Assembly: GCF_007341385.1 (NCBI RefSeq)
Contig: NZ_VJYD01000005.1
Span: 248,001 to 312,000, forward strand
Length of the DNA: 64,000 nucleotides
Direction of reading: 5' to 3'
From: Flavobacterium daemonense
GTDB taxonomy: Bacteria; Bacteroidota; Bacteroidia; Flavobacteriales; Flavobacteriaceae
Part shown: one piece after another, positions 8,731-17,215 of the stretch
Layout: every line of letters begins with the position of its first letter
Numbering within the stretch: position 1 is the first letter of the stretch
The notes under the pieces: model-generated
The model's database searches: none
Seen by the model: only the letters and a program-made list of their open reading frames with translations
Told to the model about the DNA's origin: nothing
Translations under genes and position numbers: made by a program

Positions 8731-10830
8731 TTAGTAATTAAACTGTAATCTGTTATCTTCAATTTTAGCATTGTTTTTCAAAGCTGGCAATACTCTGTTT
8801 GTATCAGATGCACTTTGAGCTTTTAATTTAGCAACATACTCTGCGTGATTTGCAATTGCAGGAGCTTTAACAGTGCTAACGTTTTTCACTACATAAACTC
8901 CAGTATTTCCTTCAATTGGAGCAGAAAGTTTATTTGCTGCTAAAGCAAATGCATTTCCAACAACTTTAGGCTCTTGTCCAACTCCACCTGGCAACACTGG
9001 GTTATCCATAGTTACGTCAGTTGCTTGCTGAACTGCTACACCAGCACTTTTAGCGATAGCTTCGATGCTAGATCCTGTCATTTTAGCTTTTAAAATTTCA
9101 GCTTTTTTCTTGTTTTTCAAGATTGGCTCAACATAAGGTCTTGCTAAAGTTACAGATACTAAACCTGATTTGTTTTCGCTTTTGTATTGTGCAATTACGT
9201 GACCGATATTAGCCAATTCAAAACGTTTAACATCTCCAATGTTAGTTTCTTTGTCATACGCCCATCTGATGATGTTTCTTTGGTTTCCTAATGGACCAAA
9301 TTGCTCATCCATAGCTTTTGCAGTTACAGGAGCCGCAACTTTTAAACCAAGTTCTTTAGCAGTAGCACTGAAATCTTTATCAGCAGCTTCCATTTCAAAC
9401 TTAGTAGCCAATGTAAATACTTTATCAGAAGTAGCTTCAGATGGCTCAATTTTTTGAGCGATTGTAGCTAAACGAATTCCATCTTGTTTGTCTGTAATTT
9501 TGATAATGTGGAAACCGAAAGGAGTCTCAACCAATCCAACTTTACCAATTCCGTTGCTGAATACAAAATCATTGAATGGTTTTACCATTTGGCCTTGACC
9601 AAAATATCCTAAATCTCCACCTTGCTGTGCAGATGAATCATCAGAGCTTGTAAAAGCAAGCATCATGAAACTATCTGGATTAGCTTGAACTTGAGCTAAA
9701 ATTTCTTCAGCTTTAGCTTTTGCCTCTTCTTTAGTTCTTTTCTCTTTTTGGTTTGGTGTTTGAGAACCTTCATAACCAATTAAGATATGGCTAGCCTTTG
9801 CGTTAACACCTGCTTTAAATCCTAAAGATTTAGAAATAGCGTAGTATCTTCCATAAACATATGGTCCGTAGATTGCTCCTGCTGGCAAGCTGAATAATTT
9901 ATCAGCATCAACAGCTGGCAAAGCATTTTTAGGAACATAAGTAGAATCATAAGGAACATCAGAGTTTGAGTTTACAAATTCTGCAATGTTAGTAGCATTT
10001 TTAAAACCAGGCAAAGTATCATTTTTACCAGTTTTAGCATTGTAAACAACACTTCCGTTTAATAATCCTGTGATTTTAGCTTTGATTTCAGCTTCGTCTT
10101 CTTTTGAAGCTTTGTCTTCAACTAATACATATTGAATTTCACGAGTTTCATCCGCTTTAAATTTTTTCTCGTTTTTCTTCATATAATCTACGATATCTGA
10201 ATCAGAGATTTTTACTTCACTGTCTTTAATAGAAGAATATAAAGCTGCAACATAACTAAAGTTTACTTTGTTAGCTTCCATTTCATATTTCAACTTTCCT
10301 TCACTAGCAGTTGTGTAAAGTCCAGATTTGATTAACGTATTGTAGATTTGAAATTTTGCATTTAATTCAGCATCTTTTTCTTTAGCAGAAATATATTGCG
10401 CTGCTTCAGGATTGCTTTTGAAGTATTCTTTAAATTTAACTACATCAAAAATTCCTGCTGCATTTAAAAACATTGGGTTTTTTCCAATATTTGGATCTGC
10501 TTTTAAAACTTCAATCAAATGTTTCTCACCTACTCTCAATCCTAATTTATCAAATTGAGCAGATAATAAGGCGATTGAAACTTCTTGATCCCAAACTCTA
10601 TTTGCAGCTTCAGTGGAAGTAATTCCTTGACCACTTTTTTCAACATTACTAACTTTAACTCTAAAGTCTTCAAATGAAATATCTTTTCCGTCGATGCTTC
10701 CCACATCTTTTGAACTTTGACTAAATGTTCCTCTATTAAATAGATCTTGTATTATAAATGCAAATAATGCAAGTGCAATAACTCCTATCAATAAAGCGGA
10801 ACGCTGTCTAATTTTTGCTAAAACTGCCAT
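8731..10830 (-). CDS. Membrane-anchored SurA/PpiD-like peptidylprolyl isomerase
   Basis: A periplasmic folding chaperone for envelope proteins, held by one N-terminal membrane helix (about residues 12-28). The 699-residue protein has a SurA/PpiD-type N-terminal domain and a parvulin rotamase domain at about 345-460, recognised by KASHILIGYEG, a long Lys/Glu insert, then GGDLGYFGQGQMVKPFNDF and ETPFGFHIIKI. A second, degenerate rotamase-like region may follow. The start at 10830 (MAVLAKIRQRS) is preferred over an in-frame ATG at 10872 because a promoter-like sequence lies between. Last gene of the coaX-to-isomerase envelope cluster, with its own terminator. Confidence 0.9.
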   Translation of the reverse strand: MAVLAKIRQRSALLIGVIALALFAFIIQDLFNRGTFSQSSKDVGSIDGKDISFEDFRVKVSNVEKSGQGITSTEAANRVWDQEVSIALLSAQFDKLGLRVGEKHLIEVLKADPNIGKNPMFLNAAGIFDVVKFKEYFKSNPEAAQYISAKEKDAELNAKFQIYNTLIKSGLYTTASEGKLKYEMEANKVNFSYVAALYSSIKDSEVKISDSDIVDYMKKNEKKFKADETREIQYVLVEDKASKEDEAEIKAKITGLLNGSVVYNAKTGKNDTLPGFKNATNIAEFVNSNSDVPYDSTYVPKNALPAVDADKLFSLPAGAIYGPYVYGRYYAISKSLGFKAGVNAKASHILIGYEGSQTPNQKEKRTKEEAKAKAEEILAQVQANPDSFMMLAFTSSDDSSAQQGGDLGYFGQGQMVKPFNDFVFSNGIGKVGLVETPFGFHIIKITDKQDGIRLATIAQKIEPSEATSDKVFTLATKFEMEAADKDFSATAKELGLKVAAPVTAKAMDEQFGPLGNQRNIIRWAYDKETNIGDVKRFELANIGHVIAQYKSENKSGLVSVTLARPYVEPILKNKKKAEILKAKMTGSSIEAIAKSAGVAVQQATDVTMDNPVLPGGVGQEPKVVGNAFALAANKLSAPIEGNTGVYVVKNVSTVKAPAIANHAEYVAKLKAQSASDTNRVLPALKNNAKIEDNRLQFNY

Positions 10831-10861
10831 TTTTATTATCGTTAATTTTATATTCAGTTTG

Positions 10862-10890
10862 CGAAAATACAATTATCTAGTTAATAACAA
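10862..10890 (-). promoter_or_regulatory. Promoter-like sequence for the peptidylprolyl isomerase
   Basis: On the minus strand TTG (10890-10888), an 18-base spacer and TATTTTCG (10869-10862) match the TAnnTTTG-type promoter with one mismatch. It gives the isomerase its own start within the operon and rules against the longer start at 10872. Confidence 0.5.
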
Positions 10891-10938
10891 TACAACTAGC
10901 GTTTTATTTTCAACAATTTTTTTAATTATTAAAAAAAA

Positions 10939-12198
10939 TCAGTCTTTTATGGTTATTTTCACCAATTCGATTTTCTTATTTGTGGCTTCTTCTATCACAA
11001 AATGATAGTTATCGATTACAATTTGATCTCCTTTTTGGGGAATTTTCTTAGTAGAATTCACTATAAATCCGCCCAAGGTTCCGTACGAGTCTTCTTCTGG
11101 GATTTCTAATTTATAGGTCTCATTTAAATATTCTACGTCTAATCGGGCTGAAAACAAGTATTTTCCTTCCCCTAATTCTTGTTCCAATAATTCTTCGTCA
11201 AGATCATGTTCGTCTTCAATTTCACCAAAAAGCTCCTCTACAATATCTTCTATTGTAATAATCCCTGCAGTTCCACCATATTCATCTAATACAACGGCAA
11301 CATTTCTTCTTTTTTTGATAAGCAGATTCAGCGCATCTTTAATTAGAATTGTTTCTGGCACAAATTCAACTGTCATTAAAACAGATTTGATTGTTTTTGG
11401 TTTTTTAAACAAATCAAATGAATGAACATAACCTACAATATCATCCAATGAATTTTGGCTGACAACAATTTTAGAATAACCTGTTTCAATAAAAAGCGCT
11501 TTTAAGTCGGCCACGCTTTCAAACAAATCAATATCAACTATTTCTGTGCGTGGCGTCATGATATCGCGCGCTTTTACGCCCGAAAATTCTAATGCATTCT
11601 GAAAAATCTGAATTTCCGAATCAACTTCCTCATCATCTTCCACAGCGTTCATCTGTTCTGCAATATAGTTTCCTAACTCTACTTTACTAAAATACAACTG
11701 CACTTGATCGCCTTCGGTCTTGAAAAATTTCTTTAACACAAAGTCGGAAATCCAGATAAAAAAAGTAGATATATAATAAAACAGCTTGTAAAAAATATAA
11801 GCCGGAACTGCGAAAAACTTGATCAGCGAATTCGCATAGATTTGAAAAAATACTTTTGGAAGAAATTCGGCAGTTATCAAAACAATAAAAGTCGAAAGTG
11901 TTGTCTGAATCAACAGGCTTGTCAAATCAGAAAATTGAAATCCTAAATCTACAAAGCACTGCAGAATTAAATCTCCCATGTAAAATCCGTAAATTACAAG
12001 CGCAACATTATTGCCAATAAGCATTGCTGCAATAAATTTTGACGGATTCTGCGTTAGTCTGGTTAAGATTTTTGATAAAAAGTTATCTTGTTTTTTCTCT
12101 ATTTCAAGATAAATTTTATTGGAAGAAATAAAAGCTATTTCCATTCCCGAAAAAAAGGCTGATAGTATTAAACATAGTATTATAATACTAATTTCCAT
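10939..12198 (-). CDS. CNNM/CorC-like membrane protein (hemolysin family)
   Basis: A 419-residue inner-membrane protein with the usual family order: DUF21/CNNM transmembrane domain (about 1-190, four hydrophobic segments), paired CBS domains (about 205-325, containing VKARDIMTPRTEIVDID) and a C-terminal CorC/HlyC domain (about 335-415, with DSYGTLGGFIV). Members are linked to magnesium or other cation transport; the hemolysin name is historical. The gliding protein GldE belongs to the same superfamily, but nothing gliding-related is nearby. It begins 3 bp after the small gene at 12202. Confidence 0.9.
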   Translation of the reverse strand: MEISIIILCLILSAFFSGMEIAFISSNKIYLEIEKKQDNFLSKILTRLTQNPSKFIAAMLIGNNVALVIYGFYMGDLILQCFVDLGFQFSDLTSLLIQTTLSTFIVLITAEFLPKVFFQIYANSLIKFFAVPAYIFYKLFYYISTFFIWISDFVLKKFFKTEGDQVQLYFSKVELGNYIAEQMNAVEDDEEVDSEIQIFQNALEFSGVKARDIMTPRTEIVDIDLFESVADLKALFIETGYSKIVVSQNSLDDIVGYVHSFDLFKKPKTIKSVLMTVEFVPETILIKDALNLLIKKRRNVAVVLDEYGGTAGIITIEDIVEELFGEIEDEHDLDEELLEQELGEGKYLFSARLDVEYLNETYKLEIPEEDSYGTLGGFIVNSTKKIPQKGDQIVIDNYHFVIEEATNKKIELVKITIKD

Positions 12199-12201
12199 TT
12201 T

Positions 12202-12396
12202 TTACTGTTTTTTATAATGATCGTCAAATCTCTTAGCGTATTTTCTTCTGAAGAAAAACATAAAAACACTTACTGCCGCAATCACAAAACTTAACCAAGG
12301 ATTGGTAGTTGGATCATTTAATTTTGTAATTCCGTCATATATAAAAGCAACGGCAATTAATAAGTAGAGATATTGTGTATATTTTAAAATTCCCAT
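12202..12396 (-). CDS. Small membrane protein, 64 aa
   Basis: An unrecognised 64-residue protein with two hydrophobic helices (about 7-22 and 34-49) and a basic tail ending KRFDDHYKKQ. It sits tightly between lptC (8-bp gap) and the CNNM-like gene (3-bp gap) on the same strand, so it is very likely translated as part of this operon. Function unknown. Confidence 0.75.
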   Translation of the reverse strand: MGILKYTQYLYLLIAVAFIYDGITKLNDPTTNPWLSFVIAAVSVFMFFFRRKYAKRFDDHYKKQ

Positions 12397-12404
12397 AATA
12401 TTTT

Positions 12405-12956
12405 TTATTCGTTTGATTCGATTTCACCGCTAATTCGCTGTGAATTAATCATTTTAAAATCTTTGCTAAAATCAATTCCCTGCCCGTTTGAAACTCCTTT
12501 AGCATCTGTAAGCTTAAATTTTCTTTCCGTATAAAACCACTCGTTTTTTTGATCAAAATAAAGCTGTTCTGTTTCCAGCATCTGACCTGCTTCTGAAGTA
12601 ATTTTTACCTTGCCCTGCAAATCAATTATTCCCGTTTCTTTATATGAAACAGCGTAATTTGATGTGATAAAAGTACGTTTTTGTTTTTTATCATATAAGG
12701 TCACGTCAATTCCTTTTGGAAAATCAGTAAAAGGAAATTCAAGATTTGAATAATCCAGCATCTTTGGACTTATCAAAACGCCTGTTATGCGGCCAGAATC
12801 AGTATATTTTATATTGACAGTATCAGCATCACTTCCCGGAACGAATTCGGCAAAATTACTTCGCTGTACTTCTTTAAAATTACTTTCGCACCCAAAAAAC
12901 AGTGTCACAGCAAGAACTGTGACAACGCTTATAATATATCTTTTTGGTAAATTCAT
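12405..12956 (-). CDS. lptC: LPS export protein LptC (lipoprotein-like)
   Basis: A likely member of the LptC family, which links the LptBFG ABC transporter to the LptA bridge for lipopolysaccharide export. The 183-residue protein has a hydrophobic N-terminus ending in a lipobox-like FFGC (Cys23), where Escherichia coli LptC instead has a membrane helix; lipoprotein forms are common in this phylum. The beta-jellyroll repeats are suggested by KKQKRTFITSNYAVSYKETGIIDLQGKV and TEQLYFDQKN. It lies between an outer-membrane protein gene and a small membrane protein gene. The rest of the Lpt system is not in the window. Confidence 0.82.
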   Translation of the reverse strand: MNLPKRYIISVVTVLAVTLFFGCESNFKEVQRSNFAEFVPGSDADTVNIKYTDSGRITGVLISPKMLDYSNLEFPFTDFPKGIDVTLYDKKQKRTFITSNYAVSYKETGIIDLQGKVKITSEAGQMLETEQLYFDQKNEWFYTERKFKLTDAKGVSNGQGIDFSKDFKMINSQRISGEIESNE

Positions 12957-13006
12957 TTGCCAAAAGTAGTAAATTGTGATGAGCTTAAAAAAATATAACT
13001 CACGTA

Positions 13007-14236
13007 TTAGTCGAATTTACGATGCATAAACCATCTGTCGTTGAAAGAGAAACTTGCACTGAAGTTAAGATAATTCTCTTGAATCAAGCCTGCTGAAGTT
13101 GTACCACGTTTACCAAATTCAATTCCGAAATTCACATTTGAAAAAGATCCTGTAATTGGAAAACCAGCACCTAAAGTCATCCCGACATCATTAATTGATT
13201 GGTTGTTGATCACCATTCCAATTTGCTCATATTTCAAACCTGCTCTGTAAGTAACTCTGCTGAAATAATTTGTAAACGAAGTATAATTAGGAATATAATA
13301 CCCTCCAAGAGCATATTTCGAATATTTCTCATAACGAACATTATCGCTTGAATTGTAATAATTTTGATATTGTCCTTCGCCTTGAAACGCCAAAGTCGTA
13401 CCTACAAGCCATTTTCTTGGAACACCAACTCCGGCGCCAATTGTCAATTTATTTCCCATTTTCAATTTTGCCGAAACGGGATCAAATGTAATAGGATCCG
13501 GATCTGTACTTACTGCAATAACTCTTGTATTGTCAGCATTTAATGTACTTGCAAATGTATAATTCAAACTAGTAAACAATGTCATGTTTTTATAAAACTT
13601 GGTCTGATACATTGTTCCGATATTAAAATTAACACCTGATAACGTAGATTTGTTTGTTTCCTTAGTTGAATTTTGCACTCCGGTAATTGCTTCAACGCTT
13701 GTTGTTGTAATTGTACCAAAGTTATATTGCGCATCAGCTCCAATGTTCCAGTTTGGTTTAATTTTGTAACCTAAACCAAAAAACACTTTATTAACGCCGC
13801 CCTTTCCTTCAAATTGGCTATTTGTTGCGCCCTCTGTAGCGGTATTGTCATTTAAGATTTTATACCCAACAGACGTTAATGGAACCAAACCAAAAGCCGC
13901 TCCCCATTTACCCATCGGAATTCCTACGGCTAAATAATCGAAAGTTGCTCGCTGTGCTTTTTCTGAGTGGTCAGAATTTTTTAATGTAGAAGTACCAAAA
14001 CTTCCTCCAACCGTAAATGTAGTTTGTCTTAAACTCGCATAACTTGAAGGATTATCAACATTCAAGTGGATACTATCTTGTTCTATTGAAACTCCAGCCA
14101 TCGATCTGTTTTCCAAAGTACCTTTGAATCTTGCGTCCCCAATTCCGTAAAAAGAATATGGCGAAGCTGTACCTTGCTGAGCAAATGAAACGAACGAGAT
14201 AAGTAAACAAGCACTTATTATAATTTTTTTAATCAT
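13007..14236 (-). CDS. Outer-membrane beta-barrel protein, function unknown
   Basis: A 409-residue exported protein with a signal peptide ending FAQ (about residue 20) and alternating hydrophobic strands with many aromatic residues to the C-terminal Phe-rich stretch, which fits an outer-membrane barrel, perhaps FadL/OmpP1-like. The N-terminal GTASPYSFYGIGD and the GVSIEQDSIHLNVDNPSSYASL segment are typical of this flavobacterial group. It overlaps the coaX stop by 8 bp and precedes lptC, an arrangement I believe is common in flavobacteria. Cargo unknown. Confidence 0.8.
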   Translation of the reverse strand: MIKKIIISACLLISFVSFAQQGTASPYSFYGIGDARFKGTLENRSMAGVSIEQDSIHLNVDNPSSYASLRQTTFTVGGSFGTSTLKNSDHSEKAQRATFDYLAVGIPMGKWGAAFGLVPLTSVGYKILNDNTATEGATNSQFEGKGGVNKVFFGLGYKIKPNWNIGADAQYNFGTITTTSVEAITGVQNSTKETNKSTLSGVNFNIGTMYQTKFYKNMTLFTSLNYTFASTLNADNTRVIAVSTDPDPITFDPVSAKLKMGNKLTIGAGVGVPRKWLVGTTLAFQGEGQYQNYYNSSDNVRYEKYSKYALGGYYIPNYTSFTNYFSRVTYRAGLKYEQIGMVINNQSINDVGMTLGAGFPITGSFSNVNFGIEFGKRGTTSAGLIQENYLNFSASFSFNDRWFMHRKFD

Positions 14237-14963
14237 TGTCGATTTTATATTGAAATGTTTGGTTCAAACTTTCTAGTAGGAAATTTGAATTGGCAAATAT
14301 GGTATTTTTTAATCGTTTAGCCAAAAATTCTGCATCGCCTCCCGTTAAAATTATTATAAAATTTGAAAACTTAGCCCGATATTCATCGATAAAACCGTCT
14401 ATCTCATAGACGAAGCCATTGACAACTCCAGAATGAATAGCTTGTTTAGTCGAATTTCCAATATACGATTCTGGTTCTTCAAAAGTCAGCAAAGGCAGTT
14501 TAGCCGTGAATTGATGCAATGATTCATAACGAAGACGAAGACCCGGAGAGATTGCACCACCGAGATAATTATCATTTTCGTCGATAAAATCGTAGGTAAT
14601 GCAAGTGCCTGCATCAATAACTAATCTATTTTTTTTAGGAAATTGCAAAGTTGCACCCGCAGCCAAAATCATTCTGTCAATTCCTAACGTTTTTGGAGTT
14701 GCATATTTATTGTGAAAGGGAAAAATATCTTCATGTGTAAAAAAATGAATATTCAATTGATTTTCGAAGACCAAAAAAGCTTGTTTTTCTATATTTCCAA
14801 CCGAAGCAACAACCAAATCGGAACAATTTTGAAATTTTTCTATTATTTCTTTAATTTTTTTTTCGAGTTCATTTTTCTCAAAAACAAAATTCCCCACAGA
14901 AGTATTTCCCTCAAAGACAGTTGCTTTAATTCTCGTATTCCCAATATCTACCGTTAAAATCAT
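14229..14963 (-). CDS. coaX: Type III pantothenate kinase
   Basis: It phosphorylates pantothenate in the first step of coenzyme A synthesis. The 244-residue protein shows the CoaX marks: DIGNTRIK at residues 6-13 (phosphate loop), the GIDRMILAAGA motif and the VIDAGTCITYDFID motif with its metal-site Asp, plus LGGAISPGL. The ORF is open upstream to 15110, but that extension would run through the tRNA-Phe gene; the ATG at 14963 gives the standard N-terminus MILTVDIGN. It is the first gene of the minus-strand cluster down to 8731, overlapping the next gene by 8 bp. Confidence 0.94.
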   Translation of the reverse strand: MILTVDIGNTRIKATVFEGNTSVGNFVFEKNELEKKIKEIIEKFQNCSDLVVASVGNIEKQAFLVFENQLNIHFFTHEDIFPFHNKYATPKTLGIDRMILAAGATLQFPKKNRLVIDAGTCITYDFIDENDNYLGGAISPGLRLRYESLHQFTAKLPLLTFEEPESYIGNSTKQAIHSGVVNGFVYEIDGFIDEYRAKFSNFIIILTGGDAEFLAKRLKNTIFANSNFLLESLNQTFQYKIDND

Positions 14964-15016
14964 ATCTATTTTATTACCATTGCGAAGATACGAATTGATT
15001 TTTTTAAAAAAATGTT

Positions 15017-15046
15017 TTGGATAAACGAAAAATGATTCTATCTTTG
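15017..15046 (+). promoter_or_regulatory. Promoter of tRNA-Phe
   Basis: TTG at 15017-15019, a 19-base spacer and TATCTTTG at 15039-15046 match the Bacteroidetes promoter consensus. The tRNA begins 22 bp downstream. Confidence 0.75.
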
Positions 15047-15067
15047 CACCCGCATTGAGCACAAGAC

Positions 15068-15140
15068 GGTACCTTAGCTCAGATGGTAGAGCAATGGACT
15101 GAAAATCCATGTGTCCCTGGTTCGATCCCTGGAGGTACCA
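15068..15140 (+). tRNA. tRNA-Phe (anticodon GAA)
   Basis: A 73-nt cloverleaf. The acceptor stem GGTACCT pairs with AGGTACC (15133-15139) and the discriminator base is A. The D arm reads GCTCAGATGGTAGAGC; the anticodon arm is ATGGA-CTGAAAA-TCCAT with GAA at 15101-15103; the T arm contains GGTTCGATCC. The 3' CCA is not encoded. A terminator follows directly, so it is a single-gene unit. Confidence 0.97.
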
Positions 15141-15142
15141 CG

Positions 15143-15172
15143 AAACCCGAATAGCAATATTCGGGTTTTTTG
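15143..15172 (+). terminator. Terminator after tRNA-Phe
   Basis: Perfect 11-bp stem AAACCCGAATA / TATTCGGGTTT around the loop GCAA, followed by a T run, 2 bp after the tRNA. Confidence 0.88.
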
Positions 15173-15339
15173 TTTTTATGATTTAACCACTTTATAATCC
15201 TTATACTGTTAAAAAAACAAAAGTCAATAAATAGATTGTTTTTGTTAAAAAAGTATTAAGTGAATAAAAAAATATCTTATATATTCGTAAAAATATATTT
15301 TTATCATCTAATCACTAATAAGTATACAAAACAGTTTTT

Positions 15340-16836
15340 ATGAGCAAAACTTCTACTAAAGGTATTTGGAAAGTTATTTCGGCGTCCTCAATGGGAACAA
15401 TGATTGAATGGTACGATTTTTATATTTTTGGAAGTTTAGCGGTTGTTATCTCAACAAAATTCTTTCCAAGCGACAATCCCACTGCTGCCTTTTTATCCAC
15501 TTTAGCGACATTTGCTGCTGGATTTGTTGTACGCCCTTTCGGAGCTTTATTTTTTGGAAGACTAGGCGATATTATTGGACGTAAATATACTTTTATGGCC
15601 ACATTGCTCTTAATGGGAGGTTCTACTTTTTTGATAGGCTGTATTCCGAGTTATGAAACCATTGGCTTTTTTGCTCCTTTATTAGTGTTAATGCTGCGCT
15701 TGCTTCAAGGACTCGCTTTAGGTGGCGAATATGGTGCGGCGGCGACTTATGTTGCAGAACACGCTCCGGTAGGACAAAAAGGATACTGGACTTCTTGGAT
15801 TCAGACTACGGCGACTGTTGGATTATTTATTTCATTGATGGTAATTCTAGCCACAAAAAACATACTTTCTGCAGAAGATTTTGACACTTGGGGATGGCGT
15901 GTTCCGTTTTGGGTTTCGATCGTGATGGTTGGTGTTTCATATTTAATCAGAAAAAATATGGACGAATCGCCTGTATTTGCAAAAGCCAAAAAAGAAGGAA
16001 CAACAAGCGCAAATCCGTTGAAGGAAAGTTTTGGAAACCGATATAACCTAAAATTTGTTTTGCTAGCTCTTTTTGGCGCTACAATGGGACAAGGAGTTGT
16101 TTGGTACACAGGTCAATTCTACGCGATGAGTTTCATGAAAACTGTGATGAATGTCGATTCTTCGCAAGTTGATGAACTTTTAGGAATCGCTTTACTTCTT
16201 GGAACACCCTTTTTTATTGTTTTTGGATGGCTGAGTGATAAAGTTGGACGAAAATACATCATGATGTCTGGAATGCTTTTGGCAATCTTATTTTATAGAC
16301 CTATCTATAAAATGATGTACAACACGACGGATGTTGCCTATAAGACAGAAATTACTGAAAAAACAACTCAAAATACTGAAATAAATCAAAAAAATGATGC
16401 TGTAACAACAATTTCTAAAACCTATACAGACGGAACTTCGTATGTAGAAAAGAAAACTGTTTTTGCAGATAAAAAAGAAGCTCAAACTAGTTTTACTGTC
16501 AAAATAAATTCTGGCGATGAATGGACATTGATTTTTTTAGTTTTCATTCAGGTTTTATTTGTCACAATGGTTTATGGTCCAATTGCAGCGTTTTTAGTTG
16601 AGATGTTTCCAACTAAAATCAGATATACTTCAATGTCTCTTCCCTACCATGTTGGGAATGGAATTTTTGGAGGATTATTGCCAGCAATTTCAACGTATTT
16701 CGTAACACATGCCAAAGCAAACGGAAAACCCGAATTTTATCTTGACGGCCTTTGGTATCCAATTATTATAGCTTCAATCTGCTTTGTAATTGGAATGGTT
16801 TACATTGATAACAAAAACAAAACGAATCACCTTTAA
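15340..16836 (+). CDS. MFS transporter, metabolite:H+ symporter (MHS)-like, with a large loop insertion
   Basis: A 498-residue inner-membrane transporter. The N-terminus has the MHS-type GTMIEWYDFYIFG, the loop motif GRLGDIIGRKYTF (73-85) and RLLQGLALGGEYGAAATYVAE (120-140), as in ProP- and ShiA-like carriers of organic acids or compatible solutes; the substrate is not known. It is longer than usual for the family because of a hydrophilic Thr/Lys-rich stretch at about 327-394 between two C-terminal-half helices. It is followed 14 bp later by a small two-helix membrane protein, probably a partner. A 200-bp AT-rich region with a weak TATATTCG box lies upstream. Confidence 0.88.
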   Translation: MSKTSTKGIWKVISASSMGTMIEWYDFYIFGSLAVVISTKFFPSDNPTAAFLSTLATFAAGFVVRPFGALFFGRLGDIIGRKYTFMATLLLMGGSTFLIGCIPSYETIGFFAPLLVLMLRLLQGLALGGEYGAAATYVAEHAPVGQKGYWTSWIQTTATVGLFISLMVILATKNILSAEDFDTWGWRVPFWVSIVMVGVSYLIRKNMDESPVFAKAKKEGTTSANPLKESFGNRYNLKFVLLALFGATMGQGVVWYTGQFYAMSFMKTVMNVDSSQVDELLGIALLLGTPFFIVFGWLSDKVGRKYIMMSGMLLAILFYRPIYKMMYNTTDVAYKTEITEKTTQNTEINQKNDAVTTISKTYTDGTSYVEKKTVFADKKEAQTSFTVKINSGDEWTLIFLVFIQVLFVTMVYGPIAAFLVEMFPTKIRYTSMSLPYHVGNGIFGGLLPAISTYFVTHAKANGKPEFYLDGLWYPIIIASICFVIGMVYIDNKNKTNHL

Positions 16837-16850
16837 TACCTACATATAAT

Positions 16851-17075
16851 ATGAATACAGTTAAGCAAATTTTAGGTGTTTTGTGGATTATACTTTCCAT
16901 TGCTGCCGCTTATTTCTGTGTGTTTGAATTTGGCTTGCCCAAATTTTTATCAGACAAACAGGATGATTTGGTATTCGGAATTATAATTCTTTTCATTCTC
17001 ACCCCATTAATCGTTTTAGGCTTGGGAACTTTTGGCTATTTTTCTCTGATTGGAGAATACAATGAGAAAAAATAA
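16851..17075 (+). CDS. Small two-helix membrane protein (DUF6814-like)
   Basis: 74 residues with two hydrophobic helices (about 7-27 and 42-66) and a charged tail GEYNEKK. It starts 14 bp after the MHS-type transporter and ends before a strong terminator, so the two form one unit. I believe such proteins (annotated DUF6814) accompany this transporter type in flavobacteria, but that name is recalled rather than checked. A role as accessory subunit is inference. Confidence 0.78.
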   Translation: MNTVKQILGVLWIILSIAAAYFCVFEFGLPKFLSDKQDDLVFGIIILFILTPLIVLGLGTFGYFSLIGEYNEKK

Positions 17076-17093
17076 CCAAAACGACTTAAACAA

Positions 17094-17125
17094 AAAAGGG
17101 CTGTCTAAAAATAGACAGCCCTTTT
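17094..17125. terminator. Bidirectional terminator between the transporter unit and the amylase gene
   Basis: Stem AAAAGGGCTGTCTA / TAGACAGCCCTTTT with a 4-base A loop. It follows the plus-strand gene ending at 17075 and also lies downstream of the minus-strand gene ending at 17216, so it can serve both. Confidence 0.88.
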
Positions 17126-17215
17126 AACTACTAAAAAACCAAAATTTAAATACCTATTAAAATTTTAAACTTGAAAACTTCTTTAGCTTTTTGTCTAAAT
17201 TTTAAAGAGATGTAT

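Noticed and set aside
10939..12198. Gliding protein GldE
   Set aside because: The domain order is shared by general CNNM/CorC proteins, and no gld gene is nearby.
14964..15110. Longer coaX frame to 15110
   Set aside because: It would overlap the tRNA-Phe gene and its promoter on the other strand; the standard CoaX N-terminus starts at 14963.
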